From positions 1-64,000 of the forward strand of contig CAUQTI010000013.1 in the NCBI GenBank assembly GCA_963521065.1: 64,000 nucleotides of DNA, in the 5' to 3' direction. The notes beneath the pieces were generated by a model, which was given only the letters and a program-made list of their open reading frames with translations, did not search any database and was not told the DNA's origin. The translations under genes were made by a program, and so were the position numbers. Shown one piece after another: positions 48,374-57,690 of the stretch (positions are counted from its first letter, which is position 1; every line of letters begins with the position of its first letter). Source of the DNA: IOR16 sp963521065. Lineage in GTDB: Bacteria; Bacillota; Clostridia; Peptostreptococcales; Anaerovoracaceae.

Positions 48374-49196
48374 TTTAATGCAAGAAATGTTTTCTTATTC
48401 CTTCATGGTCAGGGCTGCAGTGGTGGGAATCCTCGTTTCCTTATGCTCTTCCCTTCTAGGAGTCAGTATGGTCTTGAAACGTTATTCTATGATCGGGGAC
48501 GGCCTTTCTCACGTTGCTTTTGGAGCGCTTGCGGTTGCGACTGCGCTCAATGCAGCGCCGCTTGTAATTTCCATACCTGTCGTAATTCTCGCTGCTTTTT
48601 TACTTTTGCGCATCAGTGAAAATAGCAAGATTAAAGGGGATGCAGCAATTGCTCTGATTTCTACCGGTTCTCTCGCTATTGGGGTGCTCGTCATCTCACT
48701 GACAACCGGAATGAACACGGATGTTTGCAATTATTTATTTGGCTCAATTCTGGGAGTAAATGAGAATGAGATGAAGCTGACCATTGCTCTGTCTGTGGCT
48801 GTGCTGATTGTATTTTGTTTGTTTTTTAACCGGATTTTTGCGGTGACCTTTGATGAAGCCTTTGCGCAGGCTACCGGAACGAAAGCAGGCTTCTATAATA
48901 CGTTGATTGCCGTTTTGACAGCCTTGACAATTGTTTTGGGAATGCGTACGATGGGTTCACTCTTGATTTCAAGTTTAATTATTTTTCCCGCATTGACGTC
49001 TATGCGCCTTTGTAAAAACTTCAAAGCAGTGATAGTGAGCTCTGCTTGCATTTCAGTCATTTGCTTTGCCTCAGGTCTGACAATTTCTTATGTCTATGCC
49101 ACGCCGACGGGAGCGAGTGTGGCCATTTTAAACATCGTTGCATTTCTTCTCTATTCTGCAGCTGCATGGGTACTCGGAAGGAGAAGAAGGGCATGA
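48366..49196 (+). CDS. znuB: Zinc ABC transporter permease
   Basis: A 276-residue ABC-3 family permease with eight helices. It has 'G-I-L-V-S-L-C-S-S-L-L-G-V-S-M-V-L-K-R-Y-S-M-I-G-D-G-L-S-H-V-A-F-G', the family's signature, split here for clarity. The start at 48366 lies behind AGGAGG and overlaps znuC. The stop overlaps the next gene (ATGA). Confidence 0.94.
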   Translation: MLNLMQEMFSYSFMVRAAVVGILVSLCSSLLGVSMVLKRYSMIGDGLSHVAFGALAVATALNAAPLVISIPVVILAAFLLLRISENSKIKGDAAIALISTGSLAIGVLVISLTTGMNTDVCNYLFGSILGVNENEMKLTIALSVAVLIVFCLFFNRIFAVTFDEAFAQATGTKAGFYNTLIAVLTALTIVLGMRTMGSLLISSLIIFPALTSMRLCKNFKAVIVSSACISVICFASGLTISYVYATPTGASVAILNIVAFLLYSAAAWVLGRRRRA

Positions 49197-49672
49197 AAAA
49201 AACGGGAAGAGGAATGGTTTTCCTGCTGTTAGTTTTACTTTTATCTGGATGTGTTTCTGGGCAATCAAATGAAAAAGGAAACAGCGCCAACTTAGATATG
49301 CAGGAGAAAAAAGAAGAGGTTCTAGTGATTGGCGAAACGATGTTTTTGACACAAATTGATGATATTTATTATAATTTTGAGGGCTATGAGGATACAACAG
49401 TTGTGGTGCAGGGGATGTATACGATGCTTTGCGATGAAGAAGGAGCGCCATTTGCTTCGGCAGTCTATCGGCGCGGACCCGGCTGCTGCGGAAATGATGG
49501 GTGGGGTGGCTTTCTTCTTAAGTATGACGGGGAGCTGCCAAAAGAGAACGATTGGATTGAGGTGACGGGAACGCCGGAGCTGGTGGCAGACGGAGACTTT
49601 CAGGATTTGTACCTAAAGGTTACCAAGCTGGAGGTGCTGGAAGAACGCGGTGCGGAGTTCGTAAAGCAATAG
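49193..49672 (+). CDS. DUF1980-like lipoprotein of the zinc operon
   Basis: A 159-residue lipoprotein: the lipobox LLSGC (about 19-23) follows ATG 49193, which overlaps the znuB stop. The mature part has an OB-fold-like beta pattern with 'G-P-G-C-C-G-N-D-G-W-G-G-F', a CC pair found in DUF1980/TIGR03943-type proteins, and a long strand 'D-W-I-E-V-T-G-T-P'. It may bind zinc outside the cell. The position as last gene of a Zur-controlled operon supports a zinc role; the family call is moderate. Confidence 0.6.
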   Translation: MKKTGRGMVFLLLVLLLSGCVSGQSNEKGNSANLDMQEKKEEVLVIGETMFLTQIDDIYYNFEGYEDTTVVVQGMYTMLCDEEGAPFASAVYRRGPGCCGNDGWGGFLLKYDGELPKENDWIEVTGTPELVADGDFQDLYLKVTKLEVLEERGAEFVKQ

Positions 49673-49754
49673 AAATGAGAAATGAGCCGTGAAGGCTTGC
49701 GATGAAAAAGAAGGCGCGTAATAAGGAGAGCCTTGTTCATATAGAGCGGAAAAT

Positions 49755-49788
49755 AAAAGGCCACAGTTTTGAAGAGCTGTGGCTTTTT
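49755..49788. terminator. Terminator between the zinc operon and buk
   Basis: AAAGGCCACAG pairs with CTGTGGCTTTTT. It is bidirectional for the zinc operon and the convergent butyrate kinase gene. Confidence 0.8.
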
Positions 49789-49793
49789 CGTAC

Positions 49794-50861
49794 TTAATAT
49801 TCTTTTACCTCTTCTATTTTATTTAAGAAGCGTATGCCATTTTCCGCAAGGGATAGCATTTCGTTTTCTCCGGGGAATTTAAGAACGGGTGCTAAAAAGG
49901 AGATTCGATCTATGAGCCAACCGGTAAATATATCGGAATAAGCCATACTTCCGGTGAGGAGGATGGCATCCACATTACCCTTTAAAATAGTAGCGGCTCC
50001 GCCAACTTCCTTTGCGACTTGATACGCCATTGCTTCAAAGACTTCTCTCGCATAAGCATCGCCATTTTCTGCCCGTTGCTCTACTTCAAGGCCGCTGTTA
50101 GTGCCTAAATAAGACATCAATCCGCCGCCGCCGCGCAGATGATGCATCATCTGCTCCTCAGTATAGCTTCCGCTAAAGCACATGCGCACCACTGCACCGA
50201 CCGGGAGGGTGCCTGCGCGCTCGGGAGAGAAAGAACCATCCCCTTCCAAAGCATTGTTTGTATCAATCACGCGGCCTTTTTGATGCGTACCGACGGAAAT
50301 GCCTCCTCCCAGATGAACGACAACAAGGTTTAAATCCTCATAAGCCCTTCCAATTTGCTTTGCATAGCTTCTTGCAATTGCCTTGTGGTTTAAGGCGTGA
50401 AAGGTGCTGACTCTGGGCGCTTCCTTGATGCCGGAATAACGGGCGAAGCTGCATAATTCATCGGTACTAACTGTGTTTGCTGTAATGACGGGGATTTGAT
50501 ACTCCTGCCCCAGTTCATAAGCAATCATGCAGCCGACATTGGATACATGCATCCCGTAAAGGCCAGATTCCATATCAGAAAGCATTTCCCGGGTAATGTA
50601 ATAGATTCCACCCTCAATTGGTTTTGTACAGCCGCCGCGTGCGACGATGCAGTCAAAGGTATCCAGAGGAAAGTTGTTTTTTATTAGAAAGGATAGAATT
50701 GCCTCTTTTCGGAACCCTTTTTGATCTGTAATTTTGGGAAATTGACGTAAGTCTTCCTGCGAATGCTGCAGTGTTTCTTTCACAATCTCATTTGTGTCTT
50801 CAAAAACAGCTACCTTCGTAGAGGTAGAACCCAGATTTAACACAAACATTTTATTCGCCAT
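49794..50861 (-). CDS. buk: Butyrate kinase
   Basis: A 355-residue ASKHA-family kinase making butyrate and ATP from butyryl phosphate. It has the phosphate motif 'N-L-G-S-T-S-T-K-V-A-V', 'G-G-G-I-S-V-G' and 'G-N-V-D-A-I-L-L-T-G'. I use ATG 50861; a GTG three codons earlier has a similarly placed AAAG. Phosphotransbutyrylase (ptb), its usual partner, is not beside it. Branched-chain acyl kinase activity is possible as well. Confidence 0.92.
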   Translation of the reverse strand: MANKMFVLNLGSTSTKVAVFEDTNEIVKETLQHSQEDLRQFPKITDQKGFRKEAILSFLIKNNFPLDTFDCIVARGGCTKPIEGGIYYITREMLSDMESGLYGMHVSNVGCMIAYELGQEYQIPVITANTVSTDELCSFARYSGIKEAPRVSTFHALNHKAIARSYAKQIGRAYEDLNLVVVHLGGGISVGTHQKGRVIDTNNALEGDGSFSPERAGTLPVGAVVRMCFSGSYTEEQMMHHLRGGGGLMSYLGTNSGLEVEQRAENGDAYAREVFEAMAYQVAKEVGGAATILKGNVDAILLTGSMAYSDIFTGWLIDRISFLAPVLKFPGENEMLSLAENGIRFLNKIEEVKEY

Positions 50862-51023
50862 GTATTTCACTTCTTTCTTTTGTAAAAATCAGATAAATAT
50901 TTTCTCTGAATAGTTTATCACAAATCGGAAGGAAGAGATGAAAAACTTTGTGAGAAAGTGTATAATAAAAGAAAGCATAAAATAGAGAAGAATCGAAGAA
51001 ATACTTTGTGCAGGAGGACGTCG

Positions 51024-52532
51024 ATGAAGAATAAAATGTGGATTTTTTGTATCAGTATGCTTTGTTTTTTTACAGGAATGGGGAGCTTGCAGTTTTCGTT
51101 TGCCGCTTCACATGTATACACTTCAAAAAATATTGCGAATACTACGGTAAAATATATCACATTGGATATGGCAGATTCTTCGATTAAACCGGCAGTCGTG
51201 CTTGCAAATGGGAAAATGTGCAGTACGCAGTCCTTATCCTCCATGGCCAAGTCTGTCAATGCATTCAGCGCAATCAATGGAACTTATTTTGAAGCATATA
51301 ACGGAACACCCGTACCCTGGGGTACCATTATAAAAGAAGGGAAAGTGCTTCATATAGGGCAGGGCGGTGCTGTTATGGGGATTACCGATGACAATCAACT
51401 GTTGGTTGACCGACTGAAAATTACCTTGACTGCATATGCAAACGGAAGCATAGCGGCGTATCCGTGGCGAATCAATCACCCGAGTAGCGAAGATGGTGCG
51501 ATTACTGTTTTTACCGCTGAGTATGGAAGCGGCGTGACCTTGCAGGCAGGAGCAAAAGCGGTCATTGTAAAAAGCGGGATTGTCAGTGCAATTTCTTCTT
51601 CTTCCTTTTCCGTGCCGTCAGGCGGCTTTGCCATCGTATTTAATAAGGCAGTAGCAGGTGGAGCCGGACGCTTTGAAGTCGGGGATTCTGCATCATATGA
51701 GGAGTCCATTCAGACGACGTATACACAAGCTTTTCAATGGGAGAGTGTGGTTGCCGGGCTAGGTGCGGGACCGAGTCTGATTATCAATGGAAAGGTTACC
51801 GCAAATGGACAGGAGGAGGGCTTTACGGAGGCGAAGATTAATACAAATCGTGCCGGGCGTTCTTTCATCGGGGCAACAAAGAGCGGCAAAATTGTAATTG
51901 GAAACATGGGAGGGAAAACCTTGAAGGAAGCAGCTTCCATTTGTGAATCTCTTAATTTAGTGAATGCGATGTGCTTAGATGGCGGTGGATCAATCGGACT
52001 TTATGATAAGGATGCAGGGATTTCGATACAAGGACGCAATATAAACAATGGCCTTGCCTTTTTGACGGAAGGGAATGTCAAAACCGGCATAAATGCAGGT
52101 ACGGTGGCAACGCCGGCACGGAGTGAAGTTATAATAAATGGAGAAACGCAGTCATTTGAATCATATACAATAGAGAACAATACTTATTTTAAGCTGCGTG
52201 ATTTGGCTGCGGCACTGAATGGGAGTGAAAAGCAATTTGAAGTTGCCTTTGATTCAGTGACAAATACAATAAAAATAGAGACACAAAGCAGTTATACGCT
52301 TAAGGGCGGGGAGCTCTCTCTGCCAAAGCAGTCCGTCGCGCAAGCCGCAAAGAAAAGTCAGGGAGAGTTGTATTTGGACCATAAAAAAATTTCAGTTCCA
52401 GCCTATACTATAAATGGGAATAATTTTTATAAGCTGAGAGACATGGGGAACTTTTTGAATTTTTCTGTGGAGTGGGATTCACAGACGAGGCAGATTGTGA
52501 TTGAGACTGTAAAAAATAGTGAGATGAAATAA
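51024..52532 (+). CDS. Secreted phosphodiester glycosidase (NAGPA-type) with stalk domain
   Basis: A 502-residue exported protein. ATG 51024 is behind AGGAGG, and the signal peptide spans 1-26. The phosphodiester glycosidase domain (about 30-340) has 'A-I-N-G-T-Y-F', 'G-A-G-P-S-L-I', 'R-S-F-I-G' and 'L-D-G-G-G-S', the family's active-site features; it removes a sugar phosphodiester. Two copper-amine-oxidase-N-like stalk repeats follow (about 360-500), with the 'Y-F-K-L-R-D' and 'F-Y-K-L-R-D-M-G' marks. The stalk probably binds the wall. It is cotranscribed with the PhzF gene 11 nt downstream. Confidence 0.85.
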   Translation: MKNKMWIFCISMLCFFTGMGSLQFSFAASHVYTSKNIANTTVKYITLDMADSSIKPAVVLANGKMCSTQSLSSMAKSVNAFSAINGTYFEAYNGTPVPWGTIIKEGKVLHIGQGGAVMGITDDNQLLVDRLKITLTAYANGSIAAYPWRINHPSSEDGAITVFTAEYGSGVTLQAGAKAVIVKSGIVSAISSSSFSVPSGGFAIVFNKAVAGGAGRFEVGDSASYEESIQTTYTQAFQWESVVAGLGAGPSLIINGKVTANGQEEGFTEAKINTNRAGRSFIGATKSGKIVIGNMGGKTLKEAASICESLNLVNAMCLDGGGSIGLYDKDAGISIQGRNINNGLAFLTEGNVKTGINAGTVATPARSEVIINGETQSFESYTIENNTYFKLRDLAAALNGSEKQFEVAFDSVTNTIKIETQSSYTLKGGELSLPKQSVAQAAKKSQGELYLDHKKISVPAYTINGNNFYKLRDMGNFLNFSVEWDSQTRQIVIETVKNSEMK

Positions 52533-52543
52533 GGAGGAAGAAA

Positions 52544-53428
52544 ATGAAATTTTATATTGTGGATGCGTTTACAGAGCAAGTTTTTGGCGGAAATCCTGCC
52601 GGTGTAGTTTTGCTTGAAAAAGGAATGGATTTTCCCGAGGATGAATGGATGAGAAAAACTGCGGCAGAGCTGCGTTATTCAGAGACTGCATTTATCCGTA
52701 CTTTGGGAGAAAACGAATTTAATATCCGTTATTTTACTCCGGCAGCGGAGGTTGACCTTTGCGGGCATGCTACGATTGCTTCCTTTAGTGCAATGCAGCA
52801 GGACGGGATGCTTGCTTCCGGAAAGGAGTACTATAGCGAAACCTTGGCGGGGCGCCTTACGATAGAAGTAAATGATGGATTTGTAATGATGGATATGGGG
52901 AAACCCCAGAGCCTGCCTGTGATGGAAAAAGAAGAGGAATTAAAAGAGCTTTATCAAATCATGGGAATTTCTTACGAAACACAGAAAGCGTTTTTGGCGG
53001 AAAAGAAGCTCTTGCCGCAAATGGTTTCCACAGGATTATTTGATATTATGCTGCCTGTTGCAGGAAGGAAGGAATTGGAAGAAATTTCTCCTGATTTTCC
53101 GGCACTTTCTAAGCTCTCAGAGCGTTATCAGGTAACTGGAGTCCATGCGTTTACTTTAGACGATGCAGAGGCGGTGCATTGCAGAAATTTTGCGCCGCTG
53201 TATGACATTGATGAAGAAGCGGCCACCGGCACTTCAAATGGGGCATTGACGTATTATCTGTATCAGAATGGCATTGTAAAACCGGGAGACGAAACTTTAT
53301 TTATACAGGGAGAAGCAATGGGGAGATCCTCTAAAATTATCAGCTGTCTGAAAGAGGAAAATGGAGAAGTGAAAATTCAGGTAGGTGGCAGCGGCGCGAT
53401 ACTGGCAAAGGGTGAAATATTTATTTAG
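52544..53428 (+). CDS. PhzF family isomerase/epimerase
   Basis: A 294-residue protein with the two-fold DapF-like structure of the PhzF family: 'F-G-G-N-P-A-G-V-V', 'Y-S-E-T-A-F-I' (Glu as acid/base), 'C-G-H-A-T', and 'A-T-G-T-S-N-G-A-L'. Members isomerise small aromatic or dicarboxylic compounds. No phenazine genes are present, so the substrate is unknown. GGAGG precedes the ATG. Confidence 0.88.
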   Translation: MKFYIVDAFTEQVFGGNPAGVVLLEKGMDFPEDEWMRKTAAELRYSETAFIRTLGENEFNIRYFTPAAEVDLCGHATIASFSAMQQDGMLASGKEYYSETLAGRLTIEVNDGFVMMDMGKPQSLPVMEKEEELKELYQIMGISYETQKAFLAEKKLLPQMVSTGLFDIMLPVAGRKELEEISPDFPALSKLSERYQVTGVHAFTLDDAEAVHCRNFAPLYDIDEEAATGTSNGALTYYLYQNGIVKPGDETLFIQGEAMGRSSKIISCLKEENGEVKIQVGGSGAILAKGEIFI

Positions 53429-53448
53429 AAGGTACAAGGGAGCATTTT

Positions 53449-54378
53449 ATGATTTATTTTTTAGAGGATGACCGGCTGAAAGAGGGAAAACCAAACCAGA
53501 AGGATTCGATAGATTTCCGTCCGTGTCTTGGCATTTTTGATGAAGCGGAAACAGAAGACTGGAAGGAATATTTGGAGATTAGTCCGATTGTCAGCAAAGA
53601 GCTCTTCGAAGAGAAAAGCTGTAAGTTTGAAAGCCATGACGGCTTTGATTATATTACGGTGTCGATTCCGAGTGCAAAGGAAAACACACAGGACAAACAC
53701 TGGGTAGAGATTTATTATCGCAATAACCAGCTTCTTTTCTTTTATGAAGATGGAGAGGGGAAGCAGTTTTTATTAAAGCTTTTGGATGGGATTAAGACAA
53801 GAGGCCTGAAATTTTTAAGCCTTGAGAGAATTCTATACGAATTTTTTGACTTGTTAACAGAAAAGGATGCAGAATATTTACAAGGACTTGAAGAAGAGAT
53901 TTTTAAATTAGAAGAAGCACTTTTGAATTCTGTCTCAGAAAATTATATCCAAGGCATCATGGAAATCCGGCGAAAGCTGCTTTCTTGGAAACGGTATTAT
54001 GAGCAGCTGTTACATATTGCAGAAGGAATGCAGGAAAATGAAAACGGGCTTTTGTCGGGAAAAATCGCGAGAGGCTTCCGGCATCTTTCAGGACGCACGA
54101 TACGAATTATGGACAGCATTGTAAATTTAAGGGATTATGTTTCTCAGGTAAGAGAGGCATATCAGGCACAGGTGGATATTAAGCAAAATGAAATTATGAA
54201 GCTGTTCACGGTAATTACCGCAATCTTTTTGCCGTTGACACTGATTGTAGGCTGGTATGGGATGAATTTGCAAATGCCTGAATTTGATTTTGCGTATGCT
54301 TATCCGATTGTAATCGTAATTACGATTTCTGTTGCAGCGGCAAGCTATTTGTATTTGAAGAAAAAAAAGTGGTTTTAG
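53449..54378 (+). CDS. CorA-like divalent cation transporter
   Basis: A 309-residue protein. A soluble N-terminal alpha/beta domain leads to the long stalk helix and two C-terminal membrane helices, with the signature GMN in 'Y-G-M-N-L-Q' (about 276-281). The charged end K-K-K-K-W-F is typical. It mediates Mg2+ or related metal uptake. The first part is somewhat diverged from standard CorA, as in many clostridial paralogues. Confidence 0.88.
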   Translation: MIYFLEDDRLKEGKPNQKDSIDFRPCLGIFDEAETEDWKEYLEISPIVSKELFEEKSCKFESHDGFDYITVSIPSAKENTQDKHWVEIYYRNNQLLFFYEDGEGKQFLLKLLDGIKTRGLKFLSLERILYEFFDLLTEKDAEYLQGLEEEIFKLEEALLNSVSENYIQGIMEIRRKLLSWKRYYEQLLHIAEGMQENENGLLSGKIARGFRHLSGRTIRIMDSIVNLRDYVSQVREAYQAQVDIKQNEIMKLFTVITAIFLPLTLIVGWYGMNLQMPEFDFAYAYPIVIVITISVAAASYLYLKKKKWF

Positions 54379-54422
54379 AACGAATTAGAAAATACGAAAA
54401 AGAGTATAAAAAAGTAATGTAA

Positions 54423-54484
54423 AAAAAGAGCAGGGAGCGGAAGGCCTAACGTAATGTAAGGACCTTTTTACTCCCTGTTTTGTA
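54423..54484. terminator. Terminator between corA-like and cofE-like genes
   Basis: AGCAGGGAG near 54428-54438 pairs with ACTCCCTG (54470-54478), and inner AAGGCC/GGACCTTTTT pairs as well. A and T runs flank it, and it can serve both convergent genes. Confidence 0.65.
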
Positions 54485-54485
54485 T

Positions 54486-55676
54486 TTATTTTGTGTAGTT
54501 ATCAAAATAGCCTTGAATATAGACAATCGGTGTACCCTTGTCACCGCTTCCGGAAGTCAAATCACAAAGAGAGCCGATTAAATCCGTCAGCCTTCTCGGT
54601 GTAGTTCCCTGTGAGAGCATGGATTCCTTTAAATCACTGTCTTTTTTCAAAATACATTCGGAAATGGCCTGTTTTAATGCCTCTCCGGACAAGTGCGCAA
54701 AATCATTATCTGCGAGGTATTTCAGCTTCAATTCATTTGGGGTTCCTTCTAAACCCGCAGTATAACCCGGAGAAACGACAGGGTCAGCAAGCTCCCATAT
54801 CTTTCCGACAGGGTCTTTAAAAGCACCGTCGCCGTATACCATAACTTCAATTTTTTTACCTGTCTTTGCAAAGAGCTTCTCTTGAATCCCGTTTACAAAG
54901 TCTGTGCAGTCGTTTGGAAAGAGCTTAATGGTCGTCTCCGTGGACTTATTAGAGCCTAACAGGCCATAATTTGTATTGAAGCCACTTCCATTTACACTTG
55001 TATTTAAAAGGTCATCCAGGCCCAATACGGTCTGTGCTCCTGCGGACTTCAAGATGCGCTTAGTGCGGACTCTTGAATGAATGTCGCAGGTAAGAATTTT
55101 CTGTGCGTAATTTAAAATACTTTTTGGATTATTTGAAAAGACGATTTCTGCTTCCGCACCTTCCTGCTCAATCAATTCTTTGTAATAATTGACGTAATCC
55201 ATGCCGGTAAATGTGTGCTTCGATTTTCCGAAGAGCGCTTCAAATTCCTCTTGGGACAAGACATCCGTATAAGGATTGATTCCTTTTTCATCCAGCTTGT
55301 CAATATCAATCAAATGATTTCCGACTTCATCGCTTGGGTAACTGAGCATCAGTACAATCTTCTTTGCCCCTCTTGCAATTCCTTTCAAACAGATGGCAAA
55401 GCGATTTCTGCTGAGAATCGGAAATATGACGCCGATGGTTTCTCCGCCCAGTTTTGTTTTTACGTCAGAAGCCAATTGCTCTATTGTGGCGTAATTACCT
55501 TGTGCTCTTGCGACAATTGCCTCAGTAATGGCGACGACATCCTTATCGCGTAACGTAAAGCCTTCGGATTCAGAGGCTCTCAGCACAGAGTCCACCACGA
55601 TTGCTTCTAAATCGTCCCCTTGCCGGATAATTGGTGCACGCAATCCACGAACGACAGTTCCGACCATTCTTTCCAT
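54486..55676 (-). CDS. CofE-like (F420-0:gamma-glutamyl ligase family) protein
   Basis: A 396-residue protein resembling the F420-0:L-glutamate ligase fold: 'V-V-A-I-T-E-A-I-V-A-R-A-Q-G', 'V-I-F-P-I-L-S-R-N-R-F-A' and 'V-M-V-Y-G-D-G-A-F-K-D-P'. It has a longer insertion than archaeal CofE. Clostridia generally do not make F420, and no other F420 gene is in the window. The substrate could be another amino-acylated cofactor or polymer. The family call rests on motif pattern. AGGAAT lies upstream of the ATG. Confidence 0.7.
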   Translation of the reverse strand: MERMVGTVVRGLRAPIIRQGDDLEAIVVDSVLRASESEGFTLRDKDVVAITEAIVARAQGNYATIEQLASDVKTKLGGETIGVIFPILSRNRFAICLKGIARGAKKIVLMLSYPSDEVGNHLIDIDKLDEKGINPYTDVLSQEEFEALFGKSKHTFTGMDYVNYYKELIEQEGAEAEIVFSNNPKSILNYAQKILTCDIHSRVRTKRILKSAGAQTVLGLDDLLNTSVNGSGFNTNYGLLGSNKSTETTIKLFPNDCTDFVNGIQEKLFAKTGKKIEVMVYGDGAFKDPVGKIWELADPVVSPGYTAGLEGTPNELKLKYLADNDFAHLSGEALKQAISECILKKDSDLKESMLSQGTTPRRLTDLIGSLCDLTSGSGDKGTPIVYIQGYFDNYTK

Positions 55677-55917
55677 ATGAAATTCCTCACTTTTCTATTA
55701 TTTCTGCTGCTTAAAAACAGATTTTTACGGAAATAAATATTTTCACTCTAGTTGCAATAAATAAATTTTATTGATACATCATATGATTATAACTTAAAAA
55801 GCATCAAAATTATTAAATTTTAAAATATTTTTTTTTAAATTTAAAGATTTAATCCAGACAGGAATCTGTTAGTCGTGCATATGATAAGGTATAGAAAGCA
55901 AAAGAGGGAGGAGAAAA

Positions 55918-56313
55918 ATGAACCCGATTATAATGGATTTTGGCCCTGCGCCTTATGTCGCAAACTTACAGACTGCGGCGGAATTTAATGAAAATTTCCG
56001 TTCAGCATTGTGGACTGGAAAACATTTGCAAGTTGTTTTAATGAGTCTACTGCCTGGAGAAGACATTGGGCTGGAAGTTCACCCCGATACAGATCAGTTT
56101 GTCTTAATTGAAGATGGGCATGGAACGGTACAGATGGGGGATACAAGGGACGCTTTGGAGTATAGCGCTAGCTTTTATGAGGATTATACGATCATTATCC
56201 CTGCCGGAAAGTGGCATAATATTACGAATACAGGGGACATTCCAGTGAAACTCGTAACTATTTACGCACCGCCGGAGTATCCAAGCGGTACCGAACAAAA
56301 AGACAAAACATAA
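55918..56313 (+). CDS. Cupin domain protein
   Basis: A 131-residue single-domain cupin: 'G-E-D-I-G-L-E-V-H-P-D-T-D-Q-F' and 'I-P-A-G-K-W-H-N-I-T-N-T-G' supply the two metal-binding motifs (His and Glu/Gln, then His). Such small cupins bind a metal and a small carboxylate or sugar. GGAGGAG precedes the ATG. No substrate can be given. Confidence 0.85.
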   Translation: MNPIIMDFGPAPYVANLQTAAEFNENFRSALWTGKHLQVVLMSLLPGEDIGLEVHPDTDQFVLIEDGHGTVQMGDTRDALEYSASFYEDYTIIIPAGKWHNITNTGDIPVKLVTIYAPPEYPSGTEQKDKT

Positions 56314-56403
56314 CAATGAAATGCAGGGTATTAACAAGCGGAGATTTCGGAAGAATCGCCGCTTGTTAATACCGGACAAGTTTGAATGATAAAGAAAAAC
56401 GGC

Positions 56404-56790
56404 TTACGGACGGCTCTTGCCGTGTATTTCATAACGGGTACTTTGAACAATTTGGTTTTCTTCATCTACAAATACAACGTGTGGCTTGTGTTTTTTGGCC
56501 TCTGATTGTGGCATTTGACAATAGCACATGATAATAATGTTGTCACCGGGCTGTACACAGCGTGCGGCAGCACCGTTTAAGCAAATCATGCCGGAGCCTC
56601 GCTCCCCTGAGATAGTGTAGGTTTCGAAGCGGCTGCCGTTATTGACATCGACAATTTGCACCAATTCATATTCTAAAATATTTGCCGCATCAAGCAGATC
56701 GGCGTCAATGGTAATACTTCCAACATAGTTCAGTTCTGCTTGTTTCACAGTTGCACGGTGGATTTTCCCTTTCAACATGGTAAGATTCAT
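56404..56790 (-). CDS. panD: Aspartate 1-decarboxylase
   Basis: A 128-residue pyruvoyl enzyme forming beta-alanine from aspartate. The self-cleavage site is Gly24-Ser25 in 'Y-V-G-S-I-T-I-D', giving the pyruvoyl from Ser25. Tyr58 and Lys9 are in place. It is last in the minus-strand pantothenate operon, 15 nt after panC. Confidence 0.96.
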   Translation of the reverse strand: MNLTMLKGKIHRATVKQAELNYVGSITIDADLLDAANILEYELVQIVDVNNGSRFETYTISGERGSGMICLNGAAARCVQPGDNIIIMCYCQMPQSEAKKHKPHVVFVDEENQIVQSTRYEIHGKSRP

Positions 56791-56805
56791 GGTGATGCTC
56801 CTTTC

Positions 56806-57654
56806 TTATTCCGGCCAGAAAAAATTATCGATAAGGCGAGTTTTGCCGATGTATACCGCCATCGCACACAATACGGGCGCGCAGATTGTTTCTACCGGAA
56901 GTAAAGAGGCGGCATCCACAATATTAATGTAATCAATCCTTGCTAGAGGCTCCTTTTCTATCCGTTGCATCATGAGAGCAATTAGTCTTTCGGAAGAAAT
57001 TTTTCCTTGTATCAGGTGTTCTTTACCCAGGGAGAGAGATTGTGAGAGAACAAGAGCTGCCTTTCTTTCCTCCGGATTTAAATAAGTATTCCGGGAGCTT
57101 TTGGCAAGCCCGTCTTCTTCCCGTATGATTGGGCAGCCGATGATTTCAATATCAAAGTTTAAATCTCTTACCATGCGCCGGATGATGGCCAGCTGCTGTG
57201 CATCCTTTTTTCCAAAGTAAGCACGGTGCGGCATTACGATGTGAAAGAGCTTCGCCACGACAGTGCAAACGCCGCGGAAATGATTCGGACGGCTTTTTCC
57301 GCAAAGCTCGTTACCAAGCACCTCCATGTCGATATAGGTAGTGTAATCGCCGGCATACATTTCTTCCGCAGAGGGGCAGAATAAGAGCACAGCACCTGCT
57401 TGTTCGCAGAGCTCGCTGTCTCGCTTTAGGTCACGGGGATAGGTCTTCAAATCTTCCTTCGGGCCGAACTGTATCGGATTAACGAAATCACTGACAACGA
57501 CCTTGTCATTTTCTTTGACGGCTCTTTCAATCAAGCTTTTGTGACCTTCGTGAAGGAAACCCATCGTAGGAACCAGACCGATGGAAAGCCCCTGTGAGTG
57601 CCAAGCCTTTATATGCGCTTGAGCTTCCTCGATTGTATGAACAATAGAAATCAT
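56806..57654 (-). CDS. panC: Pantoate--beta-alanine ligase
   Basis: A 282-residue ATP-dependent ligase joining pantoate and beta-alanine. The nucleotide motif 'P-T-M-G-F-L-H-E-G-H' (HIGH-like), 'F-V-N-P-I-Q-F', 'F-G-K-K-D-A-Q-Q' and 'S-S-R-N-T-Y-L' are complete. It lies between panB and panD in the operon. Confidence 0.97.
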   Translation of the reverse strand: MISIVHTIEEAQAHIKAWHSQGLSIGLVPTMGFLHEGHKSLIERAVKENDKVVVSDFVNPIQFGPKEDLKTYPRDLKRDSELCEQAGAVLLFCPSAEEMYAGDYTTYIDMEVLGNELCGKSRPNHFRGVCTVVAKLFHIVMPHRAYFGKKDAQQLAIIRRMVRDLNFDIEIIGCPIIREEDGLAKSSRNTYLNPEERKAALVLSQSLSLGKEHLIQGKISSERLIALMMQRIEKEPLARIDYINIVDAASLLPVETICAPVLCAMAVYIGKTRLIDNFFWPE

Positions 57655-57690
57655 GAATCTTCTCCTTCCTACTATTATAAGTAGTGTATT

